Source: Sporosarcina sp. P2 (lineage in GTDB: Bacteria > Bacillota > Bacilli > Bacillales_A > Planococcaceae). Taken from it: a stretch of DNA of 64,000 nt. Location of the stretch: NCBI RefSeq assembly GCF_002743255.1, contig NZ_PDYY01000012.1, positions 1 to 64,000 on the forward strand, given 5' to 3'. The translations under genes and the position numbers were made by a program. The notes beneath the pieces were generated by a model, which was given only the letters and a program-made list of their open reading frames with translations, did not search any database and was not told where the DNA came from. Shown here piece by piece: positions 16,110 to 25,216 of the stretch. Within the stretch, counting starts at the first letter, position 1. Each line of letters begins with the position of its first letter.

Positions 16110-17122
16110 CCGGAAAATATTCTCGGCAAGAGCTATTTGCACCTATCGGACCAGTTGGACAACAGCGTATCCGCGAGGCAAAAGTTTTCGTCTTAGGAGC
16201 GGGTGCACTCGGTTCTTCCGGAGCAGAAATGCTTGTCCGTGCAGGGGTCGGCGAACTAACGATTGTTGATCGTGATATTTTGGAGTGGACCAATCTTCAT
16301 AGACAGCAATTATACACAGAGCAAGATGTCATTGATCAATTGCCGAAAGCGATCGCTGCGGAAAGCCGTTTGCGCGCGATCAACAGCGATGTGAAAGTTC
16401 GTGGGATTGTGGCGGATGTGACACCTGAAAATGTTCTCGACCTATTCGAGGGACATCAATTCATTCTCGACGGCACAGATAATATCGAAACACGATTACT
16501 AGCAAATGACGCAGCGTTACAACTCGGCATCCCTTTCTTTATGGGTGCTTGCGTCGGTAGCTACGGACTGACGTTTCCTATTGGTGTAAAAGAAGGCTCA
16601 CCCTGCTTGCATTGTCTACTTGAAGCGTTACCACCACAGTCTTTAACATGCGATACAGTCGGCGTCATCTCACCAATCGTCGTTACAACGGCTGCCCGTC
16701 AAACCGCCGAATTGCTGAAGTGTATAACGGGTGCACAGATGGAACCGCGCCTGGAATCCGTCGATCTATGGACAGGCGAACGTGCTGCAATGGACGTGCA
16801 CAGTATGAAGAAATCTAGTTGTCCGAGTTGCTCAGACACTCCAACCTATCCTTACCTATCTGCCAATGAAGTCATTCGGACTGCCGTGCTGTGCGGACGC
16901 GACACCGTGCAACTGACATGGCCAAGGAACCGACAAGTGGAACTACTACCATTTGCCGAATCCATTCGCGGTATTGTTTCTAATTTAAAACAAAACCCAT
17001 ATTTGGTTTCCTGTGAATACAACGCTCATCGACTCGTGTTATTCTGCGATGGCCGGATGTTGGTACATGGAACGAAGGATATTATGGTTGCACGGAAGAT
17101 CGTCGCTGGTTTATTGGGATGA
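16106..17122 (+). CDS. thiF: ThiS adenylyltransferase ThiF
   Basis: A 338-residue E1-like enzyme that adenylates the ThiS C-terminus using ATP. Nucleotide site [20 protein letters not shown] with [17 protein letters not shown], then DGTDNIETR; zinc cysteine pairs are CLHC and CPSC. It starts with TTG overlapping the thiG stop (TTGA), a translational-coupling arrangement; the alternative is no other good start nearby. A ThiF-type rather than MoeB-type assignment rests on the thi operon. No thiO (glycine oxidase) or thiD is present in this operon. Confidence 0.92.
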   Translation: MTGKYSRQELFAPIGPVGQQRIREAKVFVLGAGALGSSGAEMLVRAGVGELTIVDRDILEWTNLHRQQLYTEQDVIDQLPKAIAAESRLRAINSDVKVRGIVADVTPENVLDLFEGHQFILDGTDNIETRLLANDAALQLGIPFFMGACVGSYGLTFPIGVKEGSPCLHCLLEALPPQSLTCDTVGVISPIVVTTAARQTAELLKCITGAQMEPRLESVDLWTGERAAMDVHSMKKSSCPSCSDTPTYPYLSANEVIRTAVLCGRDTVQLTWPRNRQVELLPFAESIRGIVSNLKQNPYLVSCEYNAHRLVLFCDGRMLVHGTKDIMVARKIVAGLLG

Positions 17123-17134
17123 TGCTTGTGCTTA

Positions 17135-17264
17135 GAGCGCTTGGGCGTGGGCTATGAGCGAATAACACGTTCGATTGAGCGCTTCATGCGTTTGATAGAG
17201 TGCTCGCCCCTGGACCATGATCGGGTAACACGTTGGATAGAGCGCTCACCCAATTTTATGAGCA
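17135..17264 (+). repeat. 21-bp-phased GAGCG array 4 (degenerating)
   Basis: Cores at 17135 (gagcg), 17156 (gagcg), 17177 (gagcg), 17198 (gagtg), 17219 (gatcg), 17240 (gagcg) are each 21 bp apart; a last one at 17260 (gagca) is 20 bp on. It lies between the convergent ends of thiF and an ABC gene, directly before a terminator. Spacer bases are unrelated except for A/T before the core. Confidence 0.92.
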
Positions 17265-17272
17265 TACCCAAT

Positions 17273-17320
17273 AAAAAAACGCTTCAGAAAGCCATAAAAC
17301 AGCTTTCCGAAGCGTTTATT
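17273..17320 (-). terminator. Terminator, ABC gene side (probably bidirectional)
   Basis: AAACGCTTCAGAAAGC and GCTTTCCGAAGCGTTT form a long stem with one mismatch; minus strand continues TTTTTTT. Confidence 0.9.
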
Positions 17321-17342
17321 TCATTATTTATTCAACCCTCGC

Positions 17343-18041
17343 TCATTCCGTCGAATCCAATGCCATCTCAGCCGAACTCTCTAACTTCAACACACCATCC
17401 GTCATCTTGTACACCTTATCCACGTATTGAATCAATCGTATATCATGTGTCACGACAATGGTCGCTGTCTGATTCGACTTCGTTTCATTACGCAACAACT
17501 CCATCACCTCAAACGCCCGATCCGAATCGAGTGAAGCGGTAGGCTCATCCGCCAAAAGAATCGCTGGCTTGCTGAACAATGCTTTCGCAATCGCCACACG
17601 TTGTCGCTCACCGCCCGATAAATCAGATGGATAATTCTTACGCAACTTGGTAATACCTAAGTCTTCATATAACTTACGTTGCTCATCTTTGGTCATATTG
17701 TCTTTCTTCACTTTATTTAGCAATTCAAGCTGCTGATCAACAGTTAGGAACGGCACAAGGTTGGAAGCTTGCAATATAAACCCGATTTCCTGCAAACGGA
17801 TTTTTGAACGTTGCTTTTCATTTAGCTGCGATAATTCTTTACCGTTAATGATGACTTCGCCTTCGCTTGGTGTTTGCAGAGCGCCAGCCACCGTCAGGAA
17901 CGTACTTTTACCTGAACCTGACGGACCGATAACCGCGACCAATTCTCCACGTTCGACTAAGAAATTGGTTTCCTTCATCGCTTCAACGAGCGTATTGCCT
18001 TCACCGAACGTCTTTTTCGCATTTCGTAGTTCCAGTACCAT
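17343..18041 (-). CDS. ABC exporter ATPase, HrtA/MacB-like
   Basis: A 232-residue nucleotide-binding subunit. Walker A GPSGSGKST, Q-loop region EIGFILQASNLVPFL, signature LSGGERQRVAIAKAL, Walker B ILLADEPTASLD and switch His in VVTHD. The Q-loop stretch recalls HrtA (heme exporter ATPase) of staphylococci. It starts 3 nt after the stop of the permease gene, so it is the last gene of a hemAT-permease-ATPase unit. Likely drives export together with the FtsX-like permease; substrate not proven. Confidence 0.88.
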   Translation of the reverse strand: MVLELRNAKKTFGEGNTLVEAMKETNFLVERGELVAVIGPSGSGKSTFLTVAGALQTPSEGEVIINGKELSQLNEKQRSKIRLQEIGFILQASNLVPFLTVDQQLELLNKVKKDNMTKDEQRKLYEDLGITKLRKNYPSDLSGGERQRVAIAKALFSKPAILLADEPTASLDSDRAFEVMELLRNETKSNQTATIVVTHDIRLIQYVDKVYKMTDGVLKLESSAEMALDSTE

Positions 18042-18044
18042 CGT

Positions 18045-19115
18045 TTACCCTCCTATCGCTTCGAGCGGATCAATTCGGATAATCGTCCAAACCGAAATGA
18101 CTGCTCCGAGAATTGCCACTACTATTAAGACCACCCCATAAATGATCATGGTAGGTATATCAAACATGATAGGAACTCCATTTGGCAGGAAGCTTCCCGC
18201 AAGCAACGTCAGTCCAAATGCTAGGACTACCCCGATCAACGCGAGAATGAATGTCTGTGCGATAACGGATCTTGCCAAATAAGCGCTGGAAATCCCTTGC
18301 GCTTTCATCAGACCGAACATGCTGATTTTCTGTACAGTCAATACGTATAAGAAAATGGCAACGATTGCCGCTGAAATGACAAACAGGAAGTAAATCATAT
18401 ACGTTAACGTTAAATTCTGCTCCGTATAACCCGGCAGACTCTCGATAAATGTTTCCGTTTCAATGATTTCCGTATTATCTGGCAAGGAAAGTGTAGCCCA
18501 GTCTTTGTCTCTGATGACAATTGCGTTAACCAAGTCTTTATTCATTGTATAGGCGTCACCATATTTAATTTTCTGCATATCATTTAACTTCATATAGAGA
18601 ATAGGCGATGCATTAAAACGAGCCTTTTCTGTGAAGCCGACAATCGTCAGTTTCGTGTCTGTTGAGGATAACTCGAGCGTATCCCCTATTTTAAAGCCTT
18701 CATCTTTTAGTACATCAGATGCCACGACACCGTTTTGAACGTAAAATGTCGGGTCCCCTTCACTAACTTCTGGCTTGATGAACTCTTCTCTATCAATACC
18801 GAAGAGCATAACATTTTGCTTGGTATCACCATTGTTTGCGATGGCGCCCATTTGGCTAATAACAGCCGTTTCTTTCGCATCCAGTTCATCGGCTATTTTC
18901 CTGTCAAGTGCCGACTCATACAAACTCTTATCGGATTCCTCTGTCAGAAGGACTGCATCGACTTTCCACGAGTCGATCGCTTCTCTGTTCATGCTGGCTA
19001 ATCCATTTGCCAGTCCGGATAGGAAGAACACAAGGAATGACACCAATAGTAAAATCGATGTGATGAGTAAAAATCGTAATTTATTCTTTTTGATTTCGCT
19101 CCACGCTAAAAACAT
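18045..19115 (-). CDS. FtsX-like ABC permease, HrtB/DevC-like
   Basis: A 356-residue MacB/FtsX-fold permease: one N-terminal helix (FLLITSILLLVSFLVFFLSG), a roughly 200-residue extracytoplasmic domain, then three C-terminal helices (ending VVAILGAVISVWTIIRIDPLEAIGG). This four-helix layout fits HrtB, DevC and related exporters of hydrophobic or heme-like substrates. GGAAGTGAG precedes the ATG, and the hemAT stop is 16 nt upstream, implying cotranscription. Adjacent heme-based sensor makes heme a plausible substrate, by context only. Confidence 0.85.
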   Translation of the reverse strand: MFLAWSEIKKNKLRFLLITSILLLVSFLVFFLSGLANGLASMNREAIDSWKVDAVLLTEESDKSLYESALDRKIADELDAKETAVISQMGAIANNGDTKQNVMLFGIDREEFIKPEVSEGDPTFYVQNGVVASDVLKDEGFKIGDTLELSSTDTKLTIVGFTEKARFNASPILYMKLNDMQKIKYGDAYTMNKDLVNAIVIRDKDWATLSLPDNTEIIETETFIESLPGYTEQNLTLTYMIYFLFVISAAIVAIFLYVLTVQKISMFGLMKAQGISSAYLARSVIAQTFILALIGVVLAFGLTLLAGSFLPNGVPIMFDIPTMIIYGVVLIVVAILGAVISVWTIIRIDPLEAIGG

Positions 19116-19131
19116 TCATTCTCACTTCCTT

Positions 19132-20424
19132 TTATAGGACATTTATCGCTTCTTCCAACTCATAAGAAGTGGATACGACTTCCTTCGATACGCCGCCAAT
19201 TGATGTGATGACGCTTTGCAAATTTTTCATATGGTCTGAAAAATGCTGGATATCGTCTATGGTCAAATGAACCGTCTCAGTTATGTTCTGGAATGTCTCT
19301 CTAGTTGTTTCCGTTTCTTTCATGCCCATATCGGCATACTTCGTGACAGTGTCTATCGCATCATGAACAGCTCGCGTCTTCGCCTTCGACTGCGCGACGA
19401 GTTGTGCAATATTATCTGTCGACCGTTTCGTTTGATCAGCTAGGTTTCGGACTTCATCCGCAACAACCGCGAAACCTTTTCCGTGAACACCCGCACGTGC
19501 CGCTTCAATTGCAGAGTTCAATGCCAAAAGATTGGTCTGGTCTGCAATATTTTTCACTAGTTGAACGACTTCTTCAATTTGAATGGATGCGCGGTTCAAT
19601 TCTTCGATCAATGCCGCCATGCCTTTCGTTTCCTTTACAATCGTCTCCGAAGTGATCACCATCTGTGACATCTGTTTAATTCCAGACTGTGCTTGATGGA
19701 CTGACGTTTCGGAACGGACAATACTCTCCTGAATTTTTCCTTCGAGTGTAGTAGATTGCTCGATTAAATCATTGACTACCGCATATGTGGACTCGGACTT
19801 CTCTTCAATCTCAAGCGCAATACTTCCAATTTGTTGCTTGACGCTATCTTTTATTTCTTGCTGATTTGCATGAATTGCATCATTCGTACTCTTCTCGAAC
19901 GCTTCAAGAACCAATTGCTTTTCGAAATTCAAAATTTTACTTAACGCTACGATCATTTCACGTTCTTCTGCACGGTCCAATTCTAAATCAAATAATATAT
20001 CGAGCATCGTTGCATGCAAGTTTTGAAAAGCTGCGATATACCATTTAGGTTCCAAGCCTATGCGCACATGAGCACCCGCTACTTTACTGCGATTGAGTAA
20101 ATAGGCTTCATCAATCACACCATCGAATAATCCCGCGAGATGTACAGTTAGCGTCTTGCGTAAATAATCGGTCGTAGTGTACGTTTTAATCATCTGAGAC
20201 AATTTAGGAACTGCTGTGACACTAGAATAAAAGGCTTCTACAATTTCATCAATCCGGTCATTCATTGGATCTTTTAACGCGCGTAAAAGTTGTAAATCCC
20301 GCTCCCTTAACTGAATAGCATCTAACTGTAATTGAATTTCTTTGGTAGGAACCTGCAATTTGACAGGGGTAGTGGAAATAGGGCGGACTAATGATTGGGC
20401 CTTGCGTTTTTTAGTGATCCACAT
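19132..20424 (-). CDS. hemAT: Heme-based aerotaxis transducer HemAT
   Basis: A 430-residue soluble chemoreceptor. N-terminal globin-coupled sensor (about residues 20-185) carries the proximal-His motif [16 protein letters not shown] with His119; the C-terminal half is an MCP signalling domain with the hairpin tip [38 protein letters not shown] region. It would bind O2 at heme and signal to CheA/CheW. No transmembrane helices. The start is ATG 20424, 8 nt after GGAG; an upstream in-frame start at 20532 has no ribosome site. Same strand and close to the HrtBA-like exporter genes. Confidence 0.93.
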   Translation of the reverse strand: MWITKKRKAQSLVRPISTTPVKLQVPTKEIQLQLDAIQLRERDLQLLRALKDPMNDRIDEIVEAFYSSVTAVPKLSQMIKTYTTTDYLRKTLTVHLAGLFDGVIDEAYLLNRSKVAGAHVRIGLEPKWYIAAFQNLHATMLDILFDLELDRAEEREMIVALSKILNFEKQLVLEAFEKSTNDAIHANQQEIKDSVKQQIGSIALEIEEKSESTYAVVNDLIEQSTTLEGKIQESIVRSETSVHQAQSGIKQMSQMVITSETIVKETKGMAALIEELNRASIQIEEVVQLVKNIADQTNLLALNSAIEAARAGVHGKGFAVVADEVRNLADQTKRSTDNIAQLVAQSKAKTRAVHDAIDTVTKYADMGMKETETTRETFQNITETVHLTIDDIQHFSDHMKNLQSVITSIGGVSKEVVSTSYELEEAINVL

Positions 20425-20561
20425 ATTGAAATTCTCCTTTATCTTTAACTGACACGAACAAATTTTCGCTTTCTCCAATGTCCATGCTTTGTACAATGTT
20501 ATGGTTAGTTGATTATACAGTAGTCTATCCATATATACTAGAATAATTGATCGGAATAGAC

Positions 20562-21008
20562 CTATTTTATATTTTTTGATTTCCTGCTAATCAAAATCCC
20601 TACGAAGAAACCATATACAGCGTGTCCGACGAGCCACCAGGACAAAGAAATGATATTTGTGACACTTGGCGTACGATCAGAAAATGAAGTCGTCGGATAC
20701 AGTAATAACCCGATAATACTATTCACTAGAAAGGGGAACAATACCGCATGATGACGAATGAAACCACTACTCTTGTCATACAGAATCACCAGTATGATAC
20801 AAAGAATAACTGAAACAATCAGATGGAAAAACACTTCTATTACTTCTGGAAATACATATTCTCTTACGATGGGTATGTAATCCACATTCAATAACAAAGT
20901 ATAGACCTTGTGACCTGTAATCGACTGTATGATTTTGAAGAAAATAGCGAGAAAAACACCCGTTATGATACCAATCCATGTACCTTGTACTATATATGTC
21001 GTTTTCAT
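20562..21008 (-). CDS. Four-helix membrane protein beside litR
   Basis: A 148-residue protein with about four transmembrane helices ([77 protein letters not shown]). I do not recognise a named family. It is divergent from the MerR/B12 regulator, and its promoter shares a perfect 9-7-9 palindrome with that gene, so it is almost certainly in the same regulon. AGGAAGGTGT (on the minus strand) precedes the ATG. Confidence 0.75.
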   Translation of the reverse strand: MKTTYIVQGTWIGIITGVFLAIFFKIIQSITGHKVYTLLLNVDYIPIVREYVFPEVIEVFFHLIVSVILCIILVILYDKSSGFIRHHAVLFPFLVNSIIGLLLYPTTSFSDRTPSVTNIISLSWWLVGHAVYGFFVGILISRKSKNIK

Positions 21009-21030
21009 TTAGACACCTTCCTACTATGTA

Positions 21031-21072
21031 AAAATAGCAGGTTTGACTTACATTGTCAAACCTATGTATAAT
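21031..21072. promoter_or_regulatory. Face-to-face promoters sharing one palindromic operator
   Basis: AGGTTTGAC-N7-GTCAAACCT (21039-21063) is a perfect palindrome. Each arm contains a -35 hexamer. Forward: TTGACT (21043-21048), 18 bp, TATAAT (21067-21072), toward the MerR gene. Reverse: TTGACA (21059-21054), 17 bp, TATTTT (21036-21031), toward the membrane protein gene. A protein on this palindrome would block both promoters. Confidence 0.85.
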
Positions 21073-21136
21073 GTTAAACATATAGAACTGGGCGAAGTAT
21101 GATCGCTAATTATAGTAAAATGAAAGGTTGATTATT

Positions 21137-22018
21137 TTGAAGCCGTCATCTGAAACCCCTACGTATACAATTAAACAAGTTGCGGAGCAAACAGGTTTGT
21201 CGAGGCAAGTCTTGAGGAAGTGGGAAGAACGCTATGATATCGTGATTCCACAGCGACTAGATAATGGCTATCGGGTATATCACGATGAAGATATTCGGTT
21301 ATTTTTGCTGATGAAACGTTATGCAGAGGATGGTTTTGCGCTCTTACAAGCAGCCGAGATGGCGAAATCCCAGAAAAACTCCATTTTCCCATCGAATCCC
21401 GAAAATACCTATATAGAAGATATATTGAGCGACTTATTGCGCCACGGTAAAAATTGTGATGAATTAGAATTAAACTTTTCCTTGCAAGCCGCCTATCATC
21501 GGTTAGGACTTGAACACTATCTCCAGCAAATCGTCATTCCATTTTTGAAGGAAATAGGTGATCACTGGGCAACTGGAGAGTGGGATGAATATCAGGAAGC
21601 CTTGTCAAGTCTGGTCGTACGAGATCAACTTGTCCAACTACGGCGCAACTTCCAATACCGGGAAGACTCGCCCCTATTGCTCGGCGCATGTCTCCCGAAT
21701 GAATCACATGAAATTCCGGTGCATATTTTTTTACTGCAACTGATGCTAAAAGGCTGGCGTACGGCGATGATTGGATCATTACCTGCTCCTGGCGCTATTC
21801 AGTCTCTTATAGAAAAAATCAAGCCGGGCAAAGTGTTATTGTCGGCGTCGACTACGTTTCCGTTTGAAGAGAGTCCACAGATGATACAAGAATTGGACGA
21901 GTTTGCAGGCCAACACCCTCATACCGAATTTTATCTAGGTGGATACGGATCGTTCATTTGGGCGGATCGGTTACAGCTACAACATATTCATCTACTTGAA
22001 TCTATTGATGACATTTAA
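21137..22018 (+). CDS. MerR regulator with B12-binding domain (LitR/CarH-like)
   Basis: A 293-residue regulator: N-terminal MerR HTH (YTIKQVAEQTGLSRQVLRKWEERYD), a four-helix cap domain, and a C-terminal cobalamin-binding Rossmann domain (SHEIPVHIFLLQLMLKGWRTAMIG, GKVLLSASTTFP, YLGGYGS). The cap has W-x9-E followed by Ala instead of the usual EH pair of CarH; the lower-ligand His in NESHEIP is kept. LitR/CarH proteins repress light-induced genes in the dark using adenosylcobalamin. Here it sits by a photolyase and a shared operator. TTG 21137 follows AAAGG by 9 nt; TTG 21128 abuts it. Confidence 0.85.
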   Translation: MKPSSETPTYTIKQVAEQTGLSRQVLRKWEERYDIVIPQRLDNGYRVYHDEDIRLFLLMKRYAEDGFALLQAAEMAKSQKNSIFPSNPENTYIEDILSDLLRHGKNCDELELNFSLQAAYHRLGLEHYLQQIVIPFLKEIGDHWATGEWDEYQEALSSLVVRDQLVQLRRNFQYREDSPLLLGACLPNESHEIPVHIFLLQLMLKGWRTAMIGSLPAPGAIQSLIEKIKPGKVLLSASTTFPFEESPQMIQELDEFAGQHPHTEFYLGGYGSFIWADRLQLQHIHLLESIDDI

Positions 22019-23418
22019 GAATTTTTGCATGTATCATACGCTGCCAATGCGCGTGCACGGGCAGCTTGATGGTCAACAATCGGAGCCGGATAGGATGTAC
22101 CAATCGTAACGCCTGCTGATTCCAGCACATCAACCGGTGCGTCTGCTGGTTGAAATACATAGTTTACTGGCATGTCCGCCAACTCGGGCAGCCATTTTTT
22201 TATATAGCGAGCATCTTCATCGAATTTTTTTGCCTGAAGAATGGGATTAAACACTCTAAAGTACGGCGACGCATCAAAACCACTGCCCGCCACCCATTGC
22301 CATCCCATCGCATTGTTCGCTAGATCCAAGTCGAGCAACGTCTCTTCAAACCACGCCATGCCCTCTCGCCAGTCAATCAATAAATGTTTAATCAAAAAAG
22401 AAGCTACGACCATTCGCACACGGTTATGCATATAGCCTGTTTCCCATAATTCACGCATTCCGGCATCGACTAACGGATAACCGGTACGCCCTGTTTTCCA
22501 AGCTTCCAGCTGAGCGTCGGCAGGTTGCCACGGGAACTTTTCAAACTCCGGTCGCACGGGTTTCGTCAACATTTCTGGAAAGTACAGTAGCTGGTAATTA
22601 TCGAAATCCCGCCACGCCAATTGCCGAATAAAAGCTTCCACTTGCCGATCACCGACGTCTTCCGCCGCAGCTAATGCACCATGCCATAGCGAACGTACGC
22701 TAACATTCCCCCAAGCCAAGTAAGGCGACATGCGCGAAACACTAGATTGCGCAGGGAGATCTCGTCCCACTAAATAATCGCACAACCCACCGTCACGAAA
22801 CGTTTCCCAACAGTCCATCGCAGCTTTTTCCCCAGGTCGCCAATAAGTTGCAAACTTGTTATACCAAGGTTCATCCGATAATAGTCCCCATTCTTCTGAA
22901 GACAATGATTGTAGTTTACCAGTAGACGGTACGAGTTCAGGAGTTGCGAGTGGTGTCGCAATTCGTTCTTGGCGGAGCCGCTTCCAAAACGGCGTAAATA
23001 CTTTATATGGCTGATTGGTTTTATTGAAAATCGCATCCGGTGCAACGAGTAGCGACCCTTGGAATGAACGCATTTGAACACGCCTTTTCTCACAAGCCTC
23101 TGCTACTCCACGTTCCACTTCCCGACTTTTCGGATCATATAATTCATTGAACACAAGTTGATCGGCTCCGCTTTCATCTAGCAACTTCATCAGCTGTTCA
23201 ACAGAATGTCCTTGTCTGATCACGAACTGAATTTGCTGCTCCGCAAAGCGCTCGATTATTTCCAGCAAACTGTGATGCAACCACCAATCAGATGCTGCGT
23301 GGCGTGCTTCCGGCAAAATGAAGACGGGCAATACTTCACCATGTGCTGCCGCCTCCACCAATGCTGGATGATCATGCAAACGCAAATCTTTTCGGAACCA
23401 AACTATTGTCTTACCCAC
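22015..23418 (-). CDS. phr: Deoxyribodipyrimidine photolyase
   Basis: A 467-residue class I cryptochrome/photolyase that repairs UV pyrimidine dimers with FADH- and blue light. N-terminal antenna domain begins KTIVWFRKDLRLHDHPAL; the FAD domain has QLAWRDF, TGYPLVDAGMRELWETGYMHNRVRM, DWREG, LDLANNAMGWQWVAGSG and ASPYFRVFNP, including the Trp/Asn/Asp cluster that binds flavin and substrate. The start is GTG 23418, 8 nt after AAGGAG; a GTG three codons earlier overlaps that site. It converges on the B12-dependent regulator, with a 4-nt overlap of stops. Confidence 0.95.
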   Translation of the reverse strand: MGKTIVWFRKDLRLHDHPALVEAAAHGEVLPVFILPEARHAASDWWLHHSLLEIIERFAEQQIQFVIRQGHSVEQLMKLLDESGADQLVFNELYDPKSREVERGVAEACEKRRVQMRSFQGSLLVAPDAIFNKTNQPYKVFTPFWKRLRQERIATPLATPELVPSTGKLQSLSSEEWGLLSDEPWYNKFATYWRPGEKAAMDCWETFRDGGLCDYLVGRDLPAQSSVSRMSPYLAWGNVSVRSLWHGALAAAEDVGDRQVEAFIRQLAWRDFDNYQLLYFPEMLTKPVRPEFEKFPWQPADAQLEAWKTGRTGYPLVDAGMRELWETGYMHNRVRMVVASFLIKHLLIDWREGMAWFEETLLDLDLANNAMGWQWVAGSGFDASPYFRVFNPILQAKKFDEDARYIKKWLPELADMPVNYVFQPADAPVDVLESAGVTIGTSYPAPIVDHQAARARALAAYDTCKNS

Positions 23419-23441
23419 TCTATTCACTCCTTTTACTTATC

Positions 23442-24146
23442 TTAAAACGCACCTGATCCACCGCCTCCACTGCTACTGCTACTGTCACTCTTGGAGCGTT
23501 GTTCGATACATTGGTCGACGCTTGATTGGAAGAACCGGCGAGGAATATAGGATTGTAGACAACGCCGCCATAATAGGAATTTCCGTACTGTGCGTCTGCC
23601 GTATCCTGTCGATGTCTTTCATCATAACGAGTGCGATTTTGATCAAGCTGCTTCTGGACACTGGCGAAATCCTTATAATACGCGTCCAGTTCAGGACTCT
23701 ATACTAGGAGGCACGATCGTAATCGTCATATTGCCATAATCGGTTTCATTACGGCGATCGAAAAATGGCCAGTAAAACTGCGCGCCATCTGCATACTTTT
23801 CCATTCCATTTCTAATGGTGTACTGCAAATCGAAGACAATGACCTCGCTGTCTCCTTTGCGATGTACACGATATTCCGAGTTACGCTTCTCAATCCTTAA
23901 CTCTTTACCCTTTTCAGAGGCTTTAAACTCCTCAATCGAAGCTCCTCGTTTCGGTTGAATTTCTCGAATAATCCCGTTAAATTCGCTGTCAAAATTATAG
24001 GTATGCTGTTCCGTTACCCGGACGGTGCCATCCGTTTCCAATTGTGCTTTGATTTTTACATCCGAAATGCTGAAATCTACAGCCCCTACTGTCGTCGGCA
24101 GAACAAGGAAAGCTAGTAAAGTGACAAGTAACAGTTTCCATTTCAC
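23442..24146 (-). pseudogene. DUF2207 (YciQ-like) membrane protein remnant
   Basis: The 5' part (24146-23691) encodes a signal peptide and DUF2207 N-terminal domain (FSISDVKIKAQLETDGTVRV, FNGIIREIQPKRG, QFYWPFFDRRNETDYGNM) and then stops at TGA 23691-23693. In the next frame the sequence continues SPELDAYYKDFASVQKQLDQ and beyond, and a third reading gives the Ser/Gly tail QRSKSDSSSSSGGGGSGAF ending TAA 23442-23444, a typical DUF2207 C-terminus. The transmembrane core expected between them is gone. This looks like a gene reduced by a large deletion and frameshifts. Confidence 0.75.
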
Positions 24147-24236
24147 AAAAAATCACCTCTTATCATGAGTATACGATAGGAGGTGATCAATAGATTCATT
24201 TATTGGCAGAATTTTAGAAATACAATTCAGGCATGG

Positions 24237-24731
24237 CTATAATTTCAGTACTTTATAAAAATAAACACCTATCGCACTGAAGAGTAGTACAAGTAGCGTG
24301 ATGAGGATAGGCGCATTCAATGAACCGATTCGAGCCAAAGCGATATCGACAGACTGCCATAGTAGAAAGATCACTACTAATGTAGAAAGGTTTTTGATGA
24401 CATTCATGAATAGCACGCCATATCGGTACTGGATTTCTACGTTGTCAGGACGCAAATTCATGTAGTTAAACATATACGGATACTTCTCCACTATCCATAA
24501 ACCTACCCACATAACGGCGCCAATGACTGACAACAGCAGTAATTCTATTTTCGAACCATAACGGTCCACTTCCCCATTCGCTCCAAAATGCGCAGGAATA
24601 CGATCAGGCAATTGATTCCACTGCAATAGTAAATAGACGAGAGCAGCAGCGAATAAAGCGATCACCAACACATCGAACGCTTTTGCAACAGCAGGCTTCT
24701 CAATGTCTAGCTTCGGTTTTTTCGTCTCCAT
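24237..24731 (-). CDS. DUF1648 membrane protein
   Basis: A 164-residue membrane protein with a soluble N-terminal Lys-rich segment and about four helices. The DUF1648 signature is visible: a first helix then QLPDRIPAHFGANGEVDRYGSK. Members such as SdpI are immunity or signalling membrane proteins; this short form has no assigned role. Ribosome site AAGGTGG lies upstream of the ATG. The stop of the preceding lipoprotein gene is 16 nt away, so the two form an operon. Confidence 0.82.
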   Translation of the reverse strand: METKKPKLDIEKPAVAKAFDVLVIALFAAALVYLLLQWNQLPDRIPAHFGANGEVDRYGSKIELLLLSVIGAVMWVGLWIVEKYPYMFNYMNLRPDNVEIQYRYGVLFMNVIKNLSTLVVIFLLWQSVDIALARIGSLNAPILITLLVLLFSAIGVYFYKVLKL

Positions 24732-24747
24732 ACTCTCGCCACCTTAT

Positions 24748-25134
24748 TTATGATTCCGTTGCACTCGTTATTTCAAATACATCAAAAACGTTCTCTTGAA
24801 TATTGAGCGACATGATCTTGCCTTGCTTCTCATAGAAATGGATAGATCCTCTGCGGTCTTCCACCATTTCCGTCCAGCCCCATTCTTCAATAGTACGCAA
24901 ATAATGATCTGGCGGATTGCCTTCCGAGTCACCGATTCCCTTCAACTTATATTTCGCTGATTTAGAAATCTCCCCTATGCAATCTTCTGCTTTTACTTCA
25001 TACGCTTCTTTCGGAACAGGGAATCCTTGATTGATGATGGCCATGCGGTAGCCGTCTTCTTGACTATATGCATTGGAACATCCAGTTAGTACCAAAGCAG
25101 ACACCACGGCCATCAAAGCAAGTACTTGCTTCAT
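24748..25134 (-). CDS. Lipoprotein of unknown function, 128 aa
   Basis: Signal peptide MKQVLALMAVVSALVLTGC with lipobox LTGC (Cys19), then a small mature domain of about 110 residues (AIINQGFPVPKEAYEVKAED, YLRTIEEWGWTEMVEDRRGSIHFYE, LNIQENVFDVFEI). No catalytic motif recognised. First gene of a two-gene operon with the DUF1648 protein. GGGAGG precedes the ATG. Confidence 0.8.
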   Translation of the reverse strand: MKQVLALMAVVSALVLTGCSNAYSQEDGYRMAIINQGFPVPKEAYEVKAEDCIGEISKSAKYKLKGIGDSEGNPPDHYLRTIEEWGWTEMVEDRRGSIHFYEKQGKIMSLNIQENVFDVFEITSATES

Positions 25135-25216
25135 ATGTTTACCTCCCGTTTCACGACTTAATTGAATCCATCGTACTAGGAAATATTGACATTGTCACCC
25201 TACTTTTTGTGACGAA

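Noticed and set aside
17126-17542. 138-residue plus-strand frame after thiF
   Set aside because: Begins in array 4, runs through a strong terminator and antisense to the ABC ATPase gene; no independent support.
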